In this document: in pieces, positions 15,720-23,854 of the stretch
Position numbering within the stretch: position 1 is the stretch's first letter
Layout of the letters: each line of letters starts with the position of its first letter
Source of the DNA: an uncultured Ruminococcus sp.
GTDB taxonomy: Bacteria; Bacillota; Clostridia; Oscillospirales; Ruminococcaceae
Reading direction: 5' to 3'
DNA length: 49,080 nucleotides
Assembly (NCBI GenBank): GCA_900315755.1
Contig: ONAI01000004.1
Location: 1 to 49,080 of the forward strand
Translations under genes and position numbers: made by a program
The notes under the pieces: generated by a model
What the model saw: only the letters and a program-made list of their open reading frames with translations
What the model was told of the DNA's origin: nothing
The model's database searches: none

Positions 15720-16466
15720 ATGTTTAAGGGATTTTCTAAAGATGCACTGGATTTTCTGCTCGGCATCAGACTGAACAACAACAAAGAGTGGTTTGAGCCT
15801 CGAAAACAACTCTACATCGAAAAAGTATATGAACCAATGAAAGAACTCGGAAATGAACTGTTTGCGCCTTTTTCAGATAATAAGGACTTCGTCTGCAAGG
15901 TAGGACGAATTTACCGCGATGAAAAATTTCCGCCTTATCTGCATTACAGAGACACAATGTGGATATACGTCCGCTATGACGCATACTACTGGAACAGAAC
16001 ACCTACTTTGTATTTTGAGCTGTCACCGGAAGGTGCAGAGTACGGTTTCCGCATTTCAAAGCCGGAAGCCGCAGTTATGGAACGTTTCCGCAGTCAGCTT
16101 GCAGAAGATCATGAACCGTTTATTGAAATGATAGAGCGTCTTGAAAAGCATTATGGGTTAACTATCGGGGGCGATGAGTACAAACGCGGAAAACCTTGCA
16201 GCATCCCCGAAGCTGAGCGCTTTTTCAATAAAAAAGGACTCAGTGCCTATATTAAGGTAACTGAGCCCGAAATGCTTTATTCATCGGAATTAAGCCGGAA
16301 TGTCAGCGAAATCTTTGAAGCACTCGTTCCGCTGAACGACTATTTTCATGATATAGTACAGATAGAAGAGATCGCAAAAGCACTTGAACGTGAAGCAAAA
16401 TCAACCGAGATCTCTGAACCTGAAATAAATATGGTAAAAGCTCCTGAAACGGAGTTTATGTGGTAA
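15720..16466 (+). CDS. DUF2461 family protein
   Basis: A 248-residue cytoplasmic protein. The opening MFKGFSKDALDFLLGIRLNNNKEWFEPRKQLY, the 'VGRIYRDEKFPPYLHYRDTMWIYVR' block near residue 62 and the 'LYFELSPEGAEYGFRIS' block near residue 98 match the DUF2461/TIGR02453 family, whose function is unknown. The length is normal. GGAGGAG precedes the ATG and a strong promoter lies 30 bases upstream. It is convergent with the next gene (13-bp gap). Confidence 0.8.
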   Translation: MFKGFSKDALDFLLGIRLNNNKEWFEPRKQLYIEKVYEPMKELGNELFAPFSDNKDFVCKVGRIYRDEKFPPYLHYRDTMWIYVRYDAYYWNRTPTLYFELSPEGAEYGFRISKPEAAVMERFRSQLAEDHEPFIEMIERLEKHYGLTIGGDEYKRGKPCSIPEAERFFNKKGLSAYIKVTEPEMLYSSELSRNVSEIFEALVPLNDYFHDIVQIEEIAKALEREAKSTEISEPEINMVKAPETEFMW

Positions 16467-16479
16467 ACGGAGAATGAAC

Positions 16480-17733
16480 TCAGCAGCAGATATTATAAAT
16501 TGCTTCTGCCATGATCTCTGCGTTTTTCAGAAGATTCTCCACTGTTATGAACTCGTCCGGACTGTGCATATGACCGTCCTCGCCGGGAAATTCCGCTCCA
16601 AAAGCAACTCCGCCTTCTATCTCATGTACATAAGTACCGCCGCCAATAGCTATACAGCGTCCTTTATCGCCTGTAACGCTCTCATAGGCTTTCAACAAAG
16701 CTTGTACAAATGTTGAATTTTCATCGGTGCAGTGCGGCTCAACACCTTCACAGCTATCAATTTCAAATCCGGCAGAGGTCAGTTTTTCGCATATGATCCC
16801 ACTGACCTCAGACTTGCTTCGATCAAGCGGAAAGCGTATGTCAATACCGCCGCAAAGTCTGCCGTTTTCGGTATTGAGCATCGTAAGAACGCAGGTCATC
16901 TCGCCTGAGACCTCATCCGAGAAACCAAGTCCGCAGCTCTTGCCGTTCAGCTCGCCGTGAGGGAAAAGCTCCGAAAGATTATTCAACAGAGGGTGAAGAT
17001 TTCCCTGTATACTGAGAAATTTCGTTATTGCATTCTCGCCCTTCTCAGGAGTTGAGGCGTGAGCCGATTTGCCGATATAATCCTCAGCATCGTCAGAGCA
17101 TATTGACGGGACCGCGTTTATGACCGTTCCGCCGTGAACAGGAATACCGCTGTATTTCGCGGAAAAATACACCCTCAGCATACCTTTTTCCGCATTTATT
17201 ACAGGATACTCACCGTCCGGAGTGAAAACCATAGGCGGCAGATTATGTAAATCACGGTACATTTTAAGGTCAGCTGAGCCGTTTTCCTCGTTAGTGCCAA
17301 ATATAAGCCGAACGCCTTTTTTCAGCGATATTCCGAGGTCTTTTACTGCTCTTGCAGCAAAAAGTGCTGCAACTGCCGGACCTTTATCGTCAATAGTTCC
17401 TCTGCCTATAAGCTTATCGCCGGAACGTGTGAGTGTAAACGGATCAGATGACCAGCCTTTCCCCTCCGGAACAACGTCAAGATGCGTCAATACAGCAAGC
17501 TGCGGCTCTGAACCGTCAATGTCAGCTGAACCGACGTAATTCCCGGTATTTTCAGTTAAGAAACCGTATTCACTGCACTTTCTGAGCATTATTTCCAATG
17601 CTCTTGCAGGCTCTTTACCAAAAGGCTTACCGTCCTCAGCATCGCCCTGAACGCTTCTGACAGCAACAAGATCGCTCAGCAAAGCGATCATCTCGTCCTT
17701 GTGCTCATCAAGATATTCCCTTATCTGTGACAT
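16480..17733 (-). CDS. M20 family metallo-dipeptidase (PepV/Sapep-like)
   Basis: A 417-residue zinc peptidase predicted to cleave dipeptides in the cytoplasm. Zinc-ligand motifs are visible: LTHLDVVPEGKGW near residue 82 (His, then catalytic Asp), GRGTIDDKGP near 113 (bridging Asp), GTNEENGS near 147 (Glu base and ligand), TPDGEYPV near 171, and a C-terminal GGGTYVHE / DGHMHSPDEF His ligand. This set fits the PepV branch, and the length is slightly short for it. GAGGTG precedes the ATG. It stands alone, with a terminator of the next leftward gene upstream of it. Confidence 0.85.
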   Translation of the reverse strand: MSQIREYLDEHKDEMIALLSDLVAVRSVQGDAEDGKPFGKEPARALEIMLRKCSEYGFLTENTGNYVGSADIDGSEPQLAVLTHLDVVPEGKGWSSDPFTLTRSGDKLIGRGTIDDKGPAVAALFAARAVKDLGISLKKGVRLIFGTNEENGSADLKMYRDLHNLPPMVFTPDGEYPVINAEKGMLRVYFSAKYSGIPVHGGTVINAVPSICSDDAEDYIGKSAHASTPEKGENAITKFLSIQGNLHPLLNNLSELFPHGELNGKSCGLGFSDEVSGEMTCVLTMLNTENGRLCGGIDIRFPLDRSKSEVSGIICEKLTSAGFEIDSCEGVEPHCTDENSTFVQALLKAYESVTGDKGRCIAIGGGTYVHEIEGGVAFGAEFPGEDGHMHSPDEFITVENLLKNAEIMAEAIYNICC

Positions 17734-17758
17734 TTTTTCACCTCATTTATAATCAACA

Positions 17759-17788
17759 AAAAACCGCAGTAATGATACTGCGGTTTTT
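17759..17788 (-). terminator. terminator after the MsmK-type gene
   Basis: A stem ACCGCAGTA (17763-17771) / TACTGCGGT (17776-17784) with an ATGA loop and A-run on the left, giving a T-run for leftward transcripts. The right flank also has TTTTT. Confidence 0.85.
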
Positions 17789-17843
17789 GCGTACAGACAT
17801 CGTCTGCACAAGAAAGAAAGGATAAATATGAAAAGAAAATTAA

Positions 17844-18965
17844 TCAGTTGATAATTGTTTTTTCTGTTTCCTTATCGAAGATATGGATTCTGTTAGGATC
17901 AATTGCAACTCTGATCTCATCACCAGACTTAGCAGTTGATCTTGCACTTACTCTTGCTGTAAGCGGGATACCCTCACAAAGGAGATAGAGATATGTCTCA
18001 GCACCCATCATTTCTGTGAGTTCAACATAAGTATTGATAACACCTGTTGAAGCGTTGGAGAGATACATTTCCTCATCGTGGATGCTCTCAGGACGTACAC
18101 CGAGAACGATCTCCTTACCAACATAGTTGCCAAGCTCGGAATTGACCTTAGACTCAGGAACAACGATAGTGAACTTCTGTGTCTTGCTGCCGAATTCAAC
18201 GATATACTGACCATACTCTTCCTTGAGTACAGCATCAATGAAGTTCATCTGAGGTGAACCGAGGAATCCTGCAACGAACTTATTGATCGGATTATCATAA
18301 AGATTCTGAGGAGTATCAACCTGCTGAACGACACCATCCTTCATACAAACGATTCTGTCGCCCATTGTCATAGCCTCAGTCTGATCGTGAGTTACGTAGA
18401 TAAATGTTGTACCGAGCTTCTTGTGGAGCTTTGAAATAACGACGCGCATCTCACCACGAAGCTTTGCATCGAGGTTTGAAAGAGGCTCATCGAGAAGGAA
18501 TACCTTAGGTGAACGAACGATAGCACGACCAAGTGCAACACGCTGTCTCTGACCACCTGACATAGCCTTAGGCTTTCTGTCGAGGTACTTATCAAGTCCG
18601 AGAGCAACAGCTGCTTCGTTAACCTTTCTCTCGATCTCATCCTTAGGAACTTTACGGAGTTTAAGTCCGAAAGCCATGTTATCGAATACTGACATATGCG
18701 GATAGAGCGCATAGTTCTGGAAAACCATAGCAATATCTCTGTCCTTAGGGGCGATGTCGTTTACAAGACGGTCACCAATATAAAGTTCGCCCTCTGAGAT
18801 TTCTTCAAGACCTGCGATCATACGAAGAGTTGTTGATTTACCGCAGCCAGAAGGTCCTACAAGAACGATGAATTCCTTATCTCTTATCTCTAAATTTACA
18901 TCCGAAACTGCAACAACGCCGCCCGGATATTTTTTATAAATGCCTTTAAGTGTTAAACCTGCCAT
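17844..18965 (-). CDS. msmK: ABC transporter ATP-binding protein, MsmK/UgpC (sugar) type
   Basis: A 373-residue ATPase, normal length for the CUT1 sugar-transporter ATPase group. The start [16 protein letters not shown] is preceded by GGAGG about 10 bases upstream. Walker [10 protein letters not shown] (near residue 36), Q-loop [11 protein letters not shown], signature [14 protein letters not shown], Walker [14 protein letters not shown] and H-loop [10 protein letters not shown] are all intact, followed by a TOBE/MOP-like C-terminal domain from about residue 235. No binding protein or permeases are adjacent. In Firmicutes such orphan MsmK ATPases can energise several sugar importers; that role is inferred here. 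Confidence 0.88.
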   Translation of the reverse strand: MAGLTLKGIYKKYPGGVVAVSDVNLEIRDKEFIVLVGPSGCGKSTTLRMIAGLEEISEGELYIGDRLVNDIAPKDRDIAMVFQNYALYPHMSVFDNMAFGLKLRKVPKDEIERKVNEAAVALGLDKYLDRKPKAMSGGQRQRVALGRAIVRSPKVFLLDEPLSNLDAKLRGEMRVVISKLHKKLGTTFIYVTHDQTEAMTMGDRIVCMKDGVVQQVDTPQNLYDNPINKFVAGFLGSPQMNFIDAVLKEEYGQYIVEFGSKTQKFTIVVPESKVNSELGNYVGKEIVLGVRPESIHDEEMYLSNASTGVINTYVELTEMMGAETYLYLLCEGIPLTARVSARSTAKSGDEIRVAIDPNRIHIFDKETEKTIIN

Positions 18966-19081
18966 TTGGTCCAGTCCTCCAGTTCTAATTTTGTGCCGAT
19001 ATATTTTTGCATTATCAGCTATGTTAATATAATACCACAAACAAAAAAATATTTCAAGTTGCTAAATTGACAAAGTTACAA

Positions 19082-19861
19082 TTATATGTTTATTAAGTTT
19101 GCCGAAAAAAAGCCGGAAAAACTGCTTAAAAAAGCATTAAATTCCCTTTCGGCAAACAAGTTTTCAACATCTTTGTGCAATAATTCCATACATTCTCCGA
19201 TTGCCAGTTTTTCGGGCAAAATGAGTGATCCAAGTGATATTCTCATCAAAACCTCTACATGATTTCCGACAGCGGCAAACATTCTCTTCACCTGATGATA
19301 TTTACCCTCATTAAGTTCAATAAATGCCTGATTTTCGGAGTTTTCAACTGGTTTTACATTTGCTGGCATACAGGCTTCTCCATTTGATAGAACTATTCCA
19401 CTATTGAATATGTCAACATATTTATCTTCAAATGGTCTGGCAAGTTGCACTATATATATTTTGGGGATATGGCTCTTCGGCGAGAGCATTCTATGAGCTA
19501 TATCTCCGTCATCTGTTATCAGCAATGCACCGAGCGAATCCTTATCAAGTCTGCCTGCCGGAAAGAGTCCTTTTGTACGTAATTCTGGCGGAATAAGTTC
19601 AAGAACATTTTTACCGTCCTTATCGTCAGTTGAGCAGACATATCCCTGCGGCTTGTTGAGAAGTATATATCTGTGCTTATCTTTCCCTATAATTTCTCCG
19701 CAGACCTCAACACTATCATTCTCCGGATCAATTTTAGTATCAGTCTTTTTTATCACCTTTCCGCTAACTTTTATAGCTCCGGAAGCTGCAAGCTGCTTTA
19801 TACGGCTGCGAGTGTATTCAGTTCTTTCCGATATGAACTTATCAAGCCTTATCTGCGCCAT
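19082..19861 (-). CDS. RsuA-type 16S rRNA pseudouridine synthase
   Basis: A 259-residue enzyme that isomerises a uridine in rRNA. The start MAQIRLDKFISERTEYTRS follows AAAGGAG; longer frames overlap the divergent neighbour. An N-terminal S4 RNA-binding domain covers about residues 1-60. The catalytic motif GRLDKDSLGALLITDDGD near residue 103 contains the nucleophilic Asp. KYHQVKRMFAAVGNHVEVLMRISLG near residue 188 is the other family hallmark. It is divergent from the 19926 gene with only 64 bp between starts, so their promoters overlap. RsuA versus RluB/E type cannot be settled by eye. Confidence 0.85.
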   Translation of the reverse strand: MAQIRLDKFISERTEYTRSRIKQLAASGAIKVSGKVIKKTDTKIDPENDSVEVCGEIIGKDKHRYILLNKPQGYVCSTDDKDGKNVLELIPPELRTKGLFPAGRLDKDSLGALLITDDGDIAHRMLSPKSHIPKIYIVQLARPFEDKYVDIFNSGIVLSNGEACMPANVKPVENSENQAFIELNEGKYHQVKRMFAAVGNHVEVLMRISLGSLILPEKLAIGECMELLHKDVENLFAEREFNAFLSSFSGFFSANLINI

Positions 19862-19925
19862 TTTTTCTCCTTTCGTCATAAAACCGGTCATGTTTCTAAT
19901 ATAATGAAATATCCGAGGTGATAAA

Positions 19926-20351
19926 ATGAAAAAATACACTTTTCTGATAATTTCAGTTGCTGTACTTACTGCCGCAATATTCATCGTTCCAAAGAGAAAT
20001 GATTCCGAAAATATTGATGATGCCGAACTTATCTCAGCTTCAGATCCCGGAGAAAGGATCGACTATTTTGCTTCTCATGGCTGGGAAGTTGAAGAGATCG
20101 CAGGAAGGAATATTACCATACCAAATGATTTTTCAGATGTCTATGAAGAATATGCCCAGCTTCAGGATAAACAGGGACTTCCTCTGCGAAACTACGCCGG
20201 ATGCAATGCAATACTCTACGTCTATAACGTTAAGAATTATGCTCCTGAAAATAAGAAAATGCTCGCTGAACTTATCGTATGTGATAACACAGCTGTCGCT
20301 TCTATGGTTTACAGTGAGGACGGCGGAACGATACGCTGTGCCGTAAGCTGA
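19926..20351 (+). CDS. membrane-anchored small protein, DUF4830-like
   Basis: A 141-residue protein with one N-terminal hydrophobic segment (residues 4-21, KKYTFLIISVAVLTAAIFIV) that should anchor it outside the membrane. The extracytoplasmic part begins acidic and contains 'RIDYFASHGWEVEEIAG' near residue 46 and a C-terminal 'YSEDGGTIRC' hairpin-like end, reminiscent of DUF4830. GAGGTGAT precedes the ATG. It is convergent with nrdR (19-bp gap). No function can be inferred. Confidence 0.6.
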   Translation: MKKYTFLIISVAVLTAAIFIVPKRNDSENIDDAELISASDPGERIDYFASHGWEVEEIAGRNITIPNDFSDVYEEYAQLQDKQGLPLRNYAGCNAILYVYNVKNYAPENKKMLAELIVCDNTAVASMVYSEDGGTIRCAVS

Positions 20352-20370
20352 AACAGCTGCTATTAATAAG

Positions 20371-20817
20371 CTATTTCTTTTCCAGTTCGCTTATTGCAGC
20401 AACAAAGCTCGCAACATCGCTGAAATCCTCATATACTGAAGCAAATCTTATATATGCGACCGGATCTATTTTACTTAGTCTGTTCAGCACTATCTCACCG
20501 ATCTCTTTTGACTTTATCACTGTTTTGAGTTGATCCGCACAGTAATTCTCTACGTAATCCGCTATCTCATCGACCTGATTCTTATTTACCGGTCGCTTTT
20601 TGATTGCAGTAAATATGCCCTTTACAAGCTTTGTCTTATCAAAAGCCTCAAAACCGCCGGACTTCTTTTCAACCATTAACAGCGGAACTTCAACAGTTTC
20701 ATATGTAGTAAATCTTCCGCTGCATTTTACACATTCTCTGCGCCGCTTTATCTTATCATCGTAAGGACGTGAATCTATTACCTTTGAATCATCAAATCCG
20801 CAGTAAGGACATTTCAT
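20371..20817 (-). CDS. nrdR: transcriptional repressor NrdR
   Basis: A 148-residue ATP/dATP-sensing repressor of ribonucleotide reductase genes, the typical length. The N-terminal zinc ribbon is MKCPYCG...CVKCSGRFTTYE, followed by an ATP-cone from about residue 47 (VEKKSGGFEAFDKTKLVKGI) and the conserved 'VAYIRFASVYEDF' end. Its start overlaps the stop of the upstream epimerase-like gene by ATGA, so the two are translationally coupled. No NrdR box or nrd gene was seen in the window. Confidence 0.95.
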   Translation of the reverse strand: MKCPYCGFDDSKVIDSRPYDDKIKRRRECVKCSGRFTTYETVEVPLLMVEKKSGGFEAFDKTKLVKGIFTAIKKRPVNKNQVDEIADYVENYCADQLKTVIKSKEIGEIVLNRLSKIDPVAYIRFASVYEDFSDVASFVAAISELEKK

Positions 20818-21611
20818 TGTTTTTGCTCCCTTCCATATGGCTCGATCATATTCCTGATAATGTTATAGCTTGTTATCAGGTCACTTATCCCACCGAATCC
20901 GCTTCTGTATAGTTCAAGGACTACGGAACAATCCGGATTGAGGGTATTCAGTTTGTCAAAAAACTGTCTGAATCTGAAATTTCCTTTTCCGATGAGCAGA
21001 CAGTCTCCAAGCTGTCCGGAATCGCTTATATGCACATGAACAGTCTTGCTGCCGGCAGCATCAAGAAATCTGAAAGGATCTTCACCTGCACGGATAGCCT
21101 GTTTTGTATCAAGAACGAACGCAAACTCGTTTCCAAGCATTTTTTCAAGATCCCTTATATACGCTGATGATGCACTCTGACAGCGTGAAACATTCTCAAT
21201 AGCAACTGTTATGCCAAATTCCTTTCCAAGCCTATAAAGCTTGCTGAAGCGCTCACAGTAGACCTCTTTTGATTTAACAGACTTTGCGCCGTGAAATACG
21301 AACACATCAGCCCCGACTATATTCATCAGTCTGAAATAGTATTTGTAGTATTCAAGCATATCATTTACTCGGCGTTCATAATCTGAAAAAAACATCATCT
21401 GTTCCATTTCACAGGTAAAAGGATGAACAGAACAACACTTAACATCGAATCTTTTAAGCAGATTCGCAGCACCGTGTGCAAATCCGAGTTTCAGCTCAGA
21501 ATGGGTATTTACAAACATTTCAACGCATGAAACACCGTTTACTGCAAGATCATAAAGACTCTCTTCAAGAGGTCTCGGAAACAGGCAAGCTGTTGATACT
21601 CCGGCTATCAT
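20814..21611 (-). CDS. TIM-barrel sugar phosphate isomerase/epimerase family protein
   Basis: A 265-residue protein with the AP-endonuclease-2/xylose-isomerase-like barrel. Candidate metal ligands are Glu in VAIENVSR, Asp in AFVLDTKQA, His in KTVHVHISDSG and Glu in VVLELYRSG. The start at 21611 gives AAGGAGG a 6-base spacing; the ATG two codons earlier would abut the ribosome site. It is coupled to nrdR by a 4-bp overlap. The substrate is unknown; members include sugar epimerases and endonuclease IV-like enzymes. Confidence 0.75.
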   Translation of the reverse strand: MIAGVSTACLFPRPLEESLYDLAVNGVSCVEMFVNTHSELKLGFAHGAANLLKRFDVKCCSVHPFTCEMEQMMFFSDYERRVNDMLEYYKYYFRLMNIVGADVFVFHGAKSVKSKEVYCERFSKLYRLGKEFGITVAIENVSRCQSASSAYIRDLEKMLGNEFAFVLDTKQAIRAGEDPFRFLDAAGSKTVHVHISDSGQLGDCLLIGKGNFRFRQFFDKLNTLNPDCSVVLELYRSGFGGISDLITSYNIIRNMIEPYGREQKQ

Positions 21612-21814
21612 ATTCATCCTCCTTCCGCAGAATATTCTTAAATAATTATAACATATTATTACAGAAATAGCAAGATACGCGGAAAAAAAGCAGCGGGGGC
21701 TCCCTGCTTATAGCATATAATCAAAGAAATATCAACAGACGCAGTGAAAATATTCACACACTTCCGCGGTTCGGCATATACTGGTCTGAACAACAAAGCG
21801 GAGGTGTTTTCAGA

Positions 21815-22426
21815 TTGTATAAAGAATTATTCATCGCATTTATCGTTAGTATTGACATATACCTGACTGCTGCGGTATATTGCAACAGCGGAATTAAAAT
21901 TCCTTTACCTTCAGCAGCAATAATTGCTTTTGTCGGATCGGCTGTACTTACTGTGTCAATGGTATTTTCCGGATTTCTTAAACACTTCATTCCACCATCG
22001 GATTTTCATTGCTGCGGTATAGTTTTACTGACAATTATCGGAGTTTTCACGATATTCAAAAGCATTATCAGAAATTTCATCGAGCATCTTTCAAAAAAAG
22101 AGTCTATTTCCATGAAAACAGAAAAAGGCTCTCTGGTATTGCAGCTGTATCTTGATGATACTGCTGCTGATATAGATGATTCAAAAACACTGTCTGCCGC
22201 AGAAGCATTTTCTATTGCTATTATAAGTTCACTTGACTGCGCCGCAACAGGTATTGGCGTTGGATGTGCGAACATAAATGTACCTTTAGCAGCAGGAGCA
22301 ACTTTGATCTGCGGATTCAGTGCCATGCTTCTCGGAAATCTTACCGGTAAAAAATTATCGTCTCTGAATCACGATTTCTCATGGATAGGCGGAACATTGC
22401 TAATAGTCTTTGCATTTTTAGTATAG
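21815..22426 (+). CDS. YtaF-like sporulation membrane protein (MntP superfamily)
   Basis: A 203-residue integral membrane protein with about six hydrophobic segments arranged as two similar halves. Each half has a short acidic or small-residue membrane motif (SIDIYLTA near residue 12, SLDCAATGIGVG near 137), as in the MntP/YtaF group of putative cation exporters. The start is a TTG at 21815, chosen because GGAGGT lies 9 bases upstream and the N-terminus of the first helix follows directly. YtaF is made in sporulating Bacillus, but its function is not known. A minus-strand terminator follows. MntP manganese exporter is the alternative name. Confidence 0.7.
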   Translation: MYKELFIAFIVSIDIYLTAAVYCNSGIKIPLPSAAIIAFVGSAVLTVSMVFSGFLKHFIPPSDFHCCGIVLLTIIGVFTIFKSIIRNFIEHLSKKESISMKTEKGSLVLQLYLDDTAADIDDSKTLSAAEAFSIAIISSLDCAATGIGVGCANINVPLAAGATLICGFSAMLLGNLTGKKLSSLNHDFSWIGGTLLIVFAFLV

Positions 22427-22429
22427 CCA

Positions 22430-22462
22430 AAAAGGCGGCAAGAGAGAATCTCCCTTGCCGCT
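22430..22462 (-). terminator. terminator of the metallophosphoesterase gene
   Basis: A stem GCGGCAAG (22435-22442) / CTTGCCGC (22454-22461) with an inner GAG/CTC. AAAAA on the left gives a T-run for leftward transcripts. It may also weakly stop the ytaF-like transcript. Confidence 0.7.
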
Positions 22463-22598
22463 AATTCATGATCAACACAGTTAGCGAGTAAGTGTAAGCT
22501 TAACTGTTAAAGTAATCGCGTGAAACAAGCATCAACGTTGAGAAGGGCGCAGATTCTGCGCAGTTGAAGCCAGTGAGGACTACTCACCGTTATGCTGC

Positions 22599-23399
22599 TT
22601 ATATCATGTAAACTACTGCTTCCGGCGGATTGAAAAGTCTTAATTTGCCAAGACCAGCTGAAACAAGAAGCTTCATTCTGCCGTATTTATATACTCCCTT
22701 TGAATTCTTAGGGAAAAATACTCTTTCAGGTGATAGTATTGCCTTCCCGAAAAGACGTACTGAACCACCATGTACATGACCGCTGAATACAACATCAGCT
22801 CCCCACTGAGAGTAGCTTTCGGCAAAAAACGGATTATGTGCTATCAGCCATACTTCTTCGTCTGCGATGTCTCCGAGATAGGTATGCATATCTTCCGGAG
22901 TTATTATTTCAAGATCGCGGTAGCCGCCGTTTTTCTTATAGACCTCATAATGCTCTTCAAGTCCATAAATCGTTATTTTTCTGCCGTTTTTCTCAAAATT
23001 ATCCTTACCGTTACGCAGAAGCTTTGCATCTGTTACCGAAACTGTTTCCAAAAACTTTTTCTGCATTTCAGCCGGCATACTCTGCTCGTGATTGCCGAAT
23101 ATCATATAAACAGGCGCTATTCTGCACAGTTTTGCAAGAGTTTTTCCGACTGTTTCAAAATTCGTCTCAGAACGCGAGACCAGATCTCCGCTGATAATAA
23201 TAACATCCGGCAATTCTCTTTCCACTATCCTGCACAAACGTTTATTATATTTACCAAATCTTTTTTTATGAAGATCTGATATATGAACTACCTTTATATC
23301 CCCACCGAATTCCTCACGCCTTACACACAGCATGAATATGTTCTCAATAATGGCATATAGCAGTAATATCCCTATAATTATCAGTATCAGATATATCAT
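22599..23399 (-). CDS. membrane-anchored metallophosphoesterase (YkuE/calcineurin-like)
   Basis: A 266-residue protein. An N-terminal hydrophobic helix (about residues 2-27) anchors it. The two-metal phosphoesterase motifs follow in order: HISDLH, IISGDLVSR, MIFGNHEQS, LIAHNPFF and VFSGHVHGG. These are the complete ligand set of calcineurin-like enzymes. YkuE-type proteins sit at the cell surface, and their substrates are poorly known. The start overlaps the stop of the upstream membrane-protein gene (ATGA), making it the third coupled gene after gyrA. Confidence 0.85.
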   Translation of the reverse strand: MIYLILIIIGILLLYAIIENIFMLCVRREEFGGDIKVVHISDLHKKRFGKYNKRLCRIVERELPDVIIISGDLVSRSETNFETVGKTLAKLCRIAPVYMIFGNHEQSMPAEMQKKFLETVSVTDAKLLRNGKDNFEKNGRKITIYGLEEHYEVYKKNGGYRDLEIITPEDMHTYLGDIADEEVWLIAHNPFFAESYSQWGADVVFSGHVHGGSVRLFGKAILSPERVFFPKNSKGVYKYGRMKLLVSAGLGKLRLFNPPEAVVYMI

Positions 23400-23854
23400 T
23401 CATCTTTTTCCTTTTCTTCTGATTTTTTCAGGAGAGGGATGTCTATAACAGCAAATATCAGCAGATATACTGAGGTTATCATTATCCTTCCGGCATATAT
23501 TGCTATCGTTTCAATGAAATTTCCGCTGTATTCCTCATACGGATCAAAAATACTCAGTTCCGGCGAGAATATAAATAGTAAAACTGTAACAGCCGTACTG
23601 AATATAAGCGGAAGAGCTACTGAAAATAAAAAAAAGAAACGCCGAGAAAAATTACCGTGTTTTCCGGCGTCCATCTGAACAAAATGGTACATGAAACAAA
23701 GTATGAGCGGAGTTAAAAGCATATAACCCCACCCATATTCCATTTTTTCATAGATATACCAGTTCAGCCACTGCGAAAACATACTCATCATAAATATCGC
23801 AGCAGCTGAAACAAATGATGCTTTATAGCATAAATACCGACTGTTTTGCGGCAT
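23396..23854 (-). CDS. four-helix membrane protein of unknown function
   Basis: A 152-residue protein with four hydrophobic segments (about residues 12-34, 42-60, 72-95 and 118-142) and a Lys/Glu-rich tail. Its ATG shares a base with the gyrA stop codon (TAATG), and its own stop overlaps the next start, so it is translationally coupled in the gyrA transcript. No family was recognised. Confidence 0.6.
   Translation of the reverse strand: MPQNSRYLCYKASFVSAAAIFMMSMFSQWLNWYIYEKMEYGWGYMLLTPLILCFMYHFVQMDAGKHGNFSRRFFFLFSVALPLIFSTAVTVLLFIFSPELSIFDPYEEYSGNFIETIAIYAGRIMITSVYLLIFAVIDIPLLKKSEEKEKDE

Noticed and set aside
15400-15720. Treating the 15.4-15.6 kb DnaA cluster as the sole replication origin
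   Set aside because: All genes from 16.5 to 34.2 kb, including gyrA, gyrB and dnaA, would then run against the fork with few exceptions. The orientation switch is at 34.2-34.7 kb, and sampled + strand genes up to 22 kb have C-ending codon excess like lagging-strand genes.
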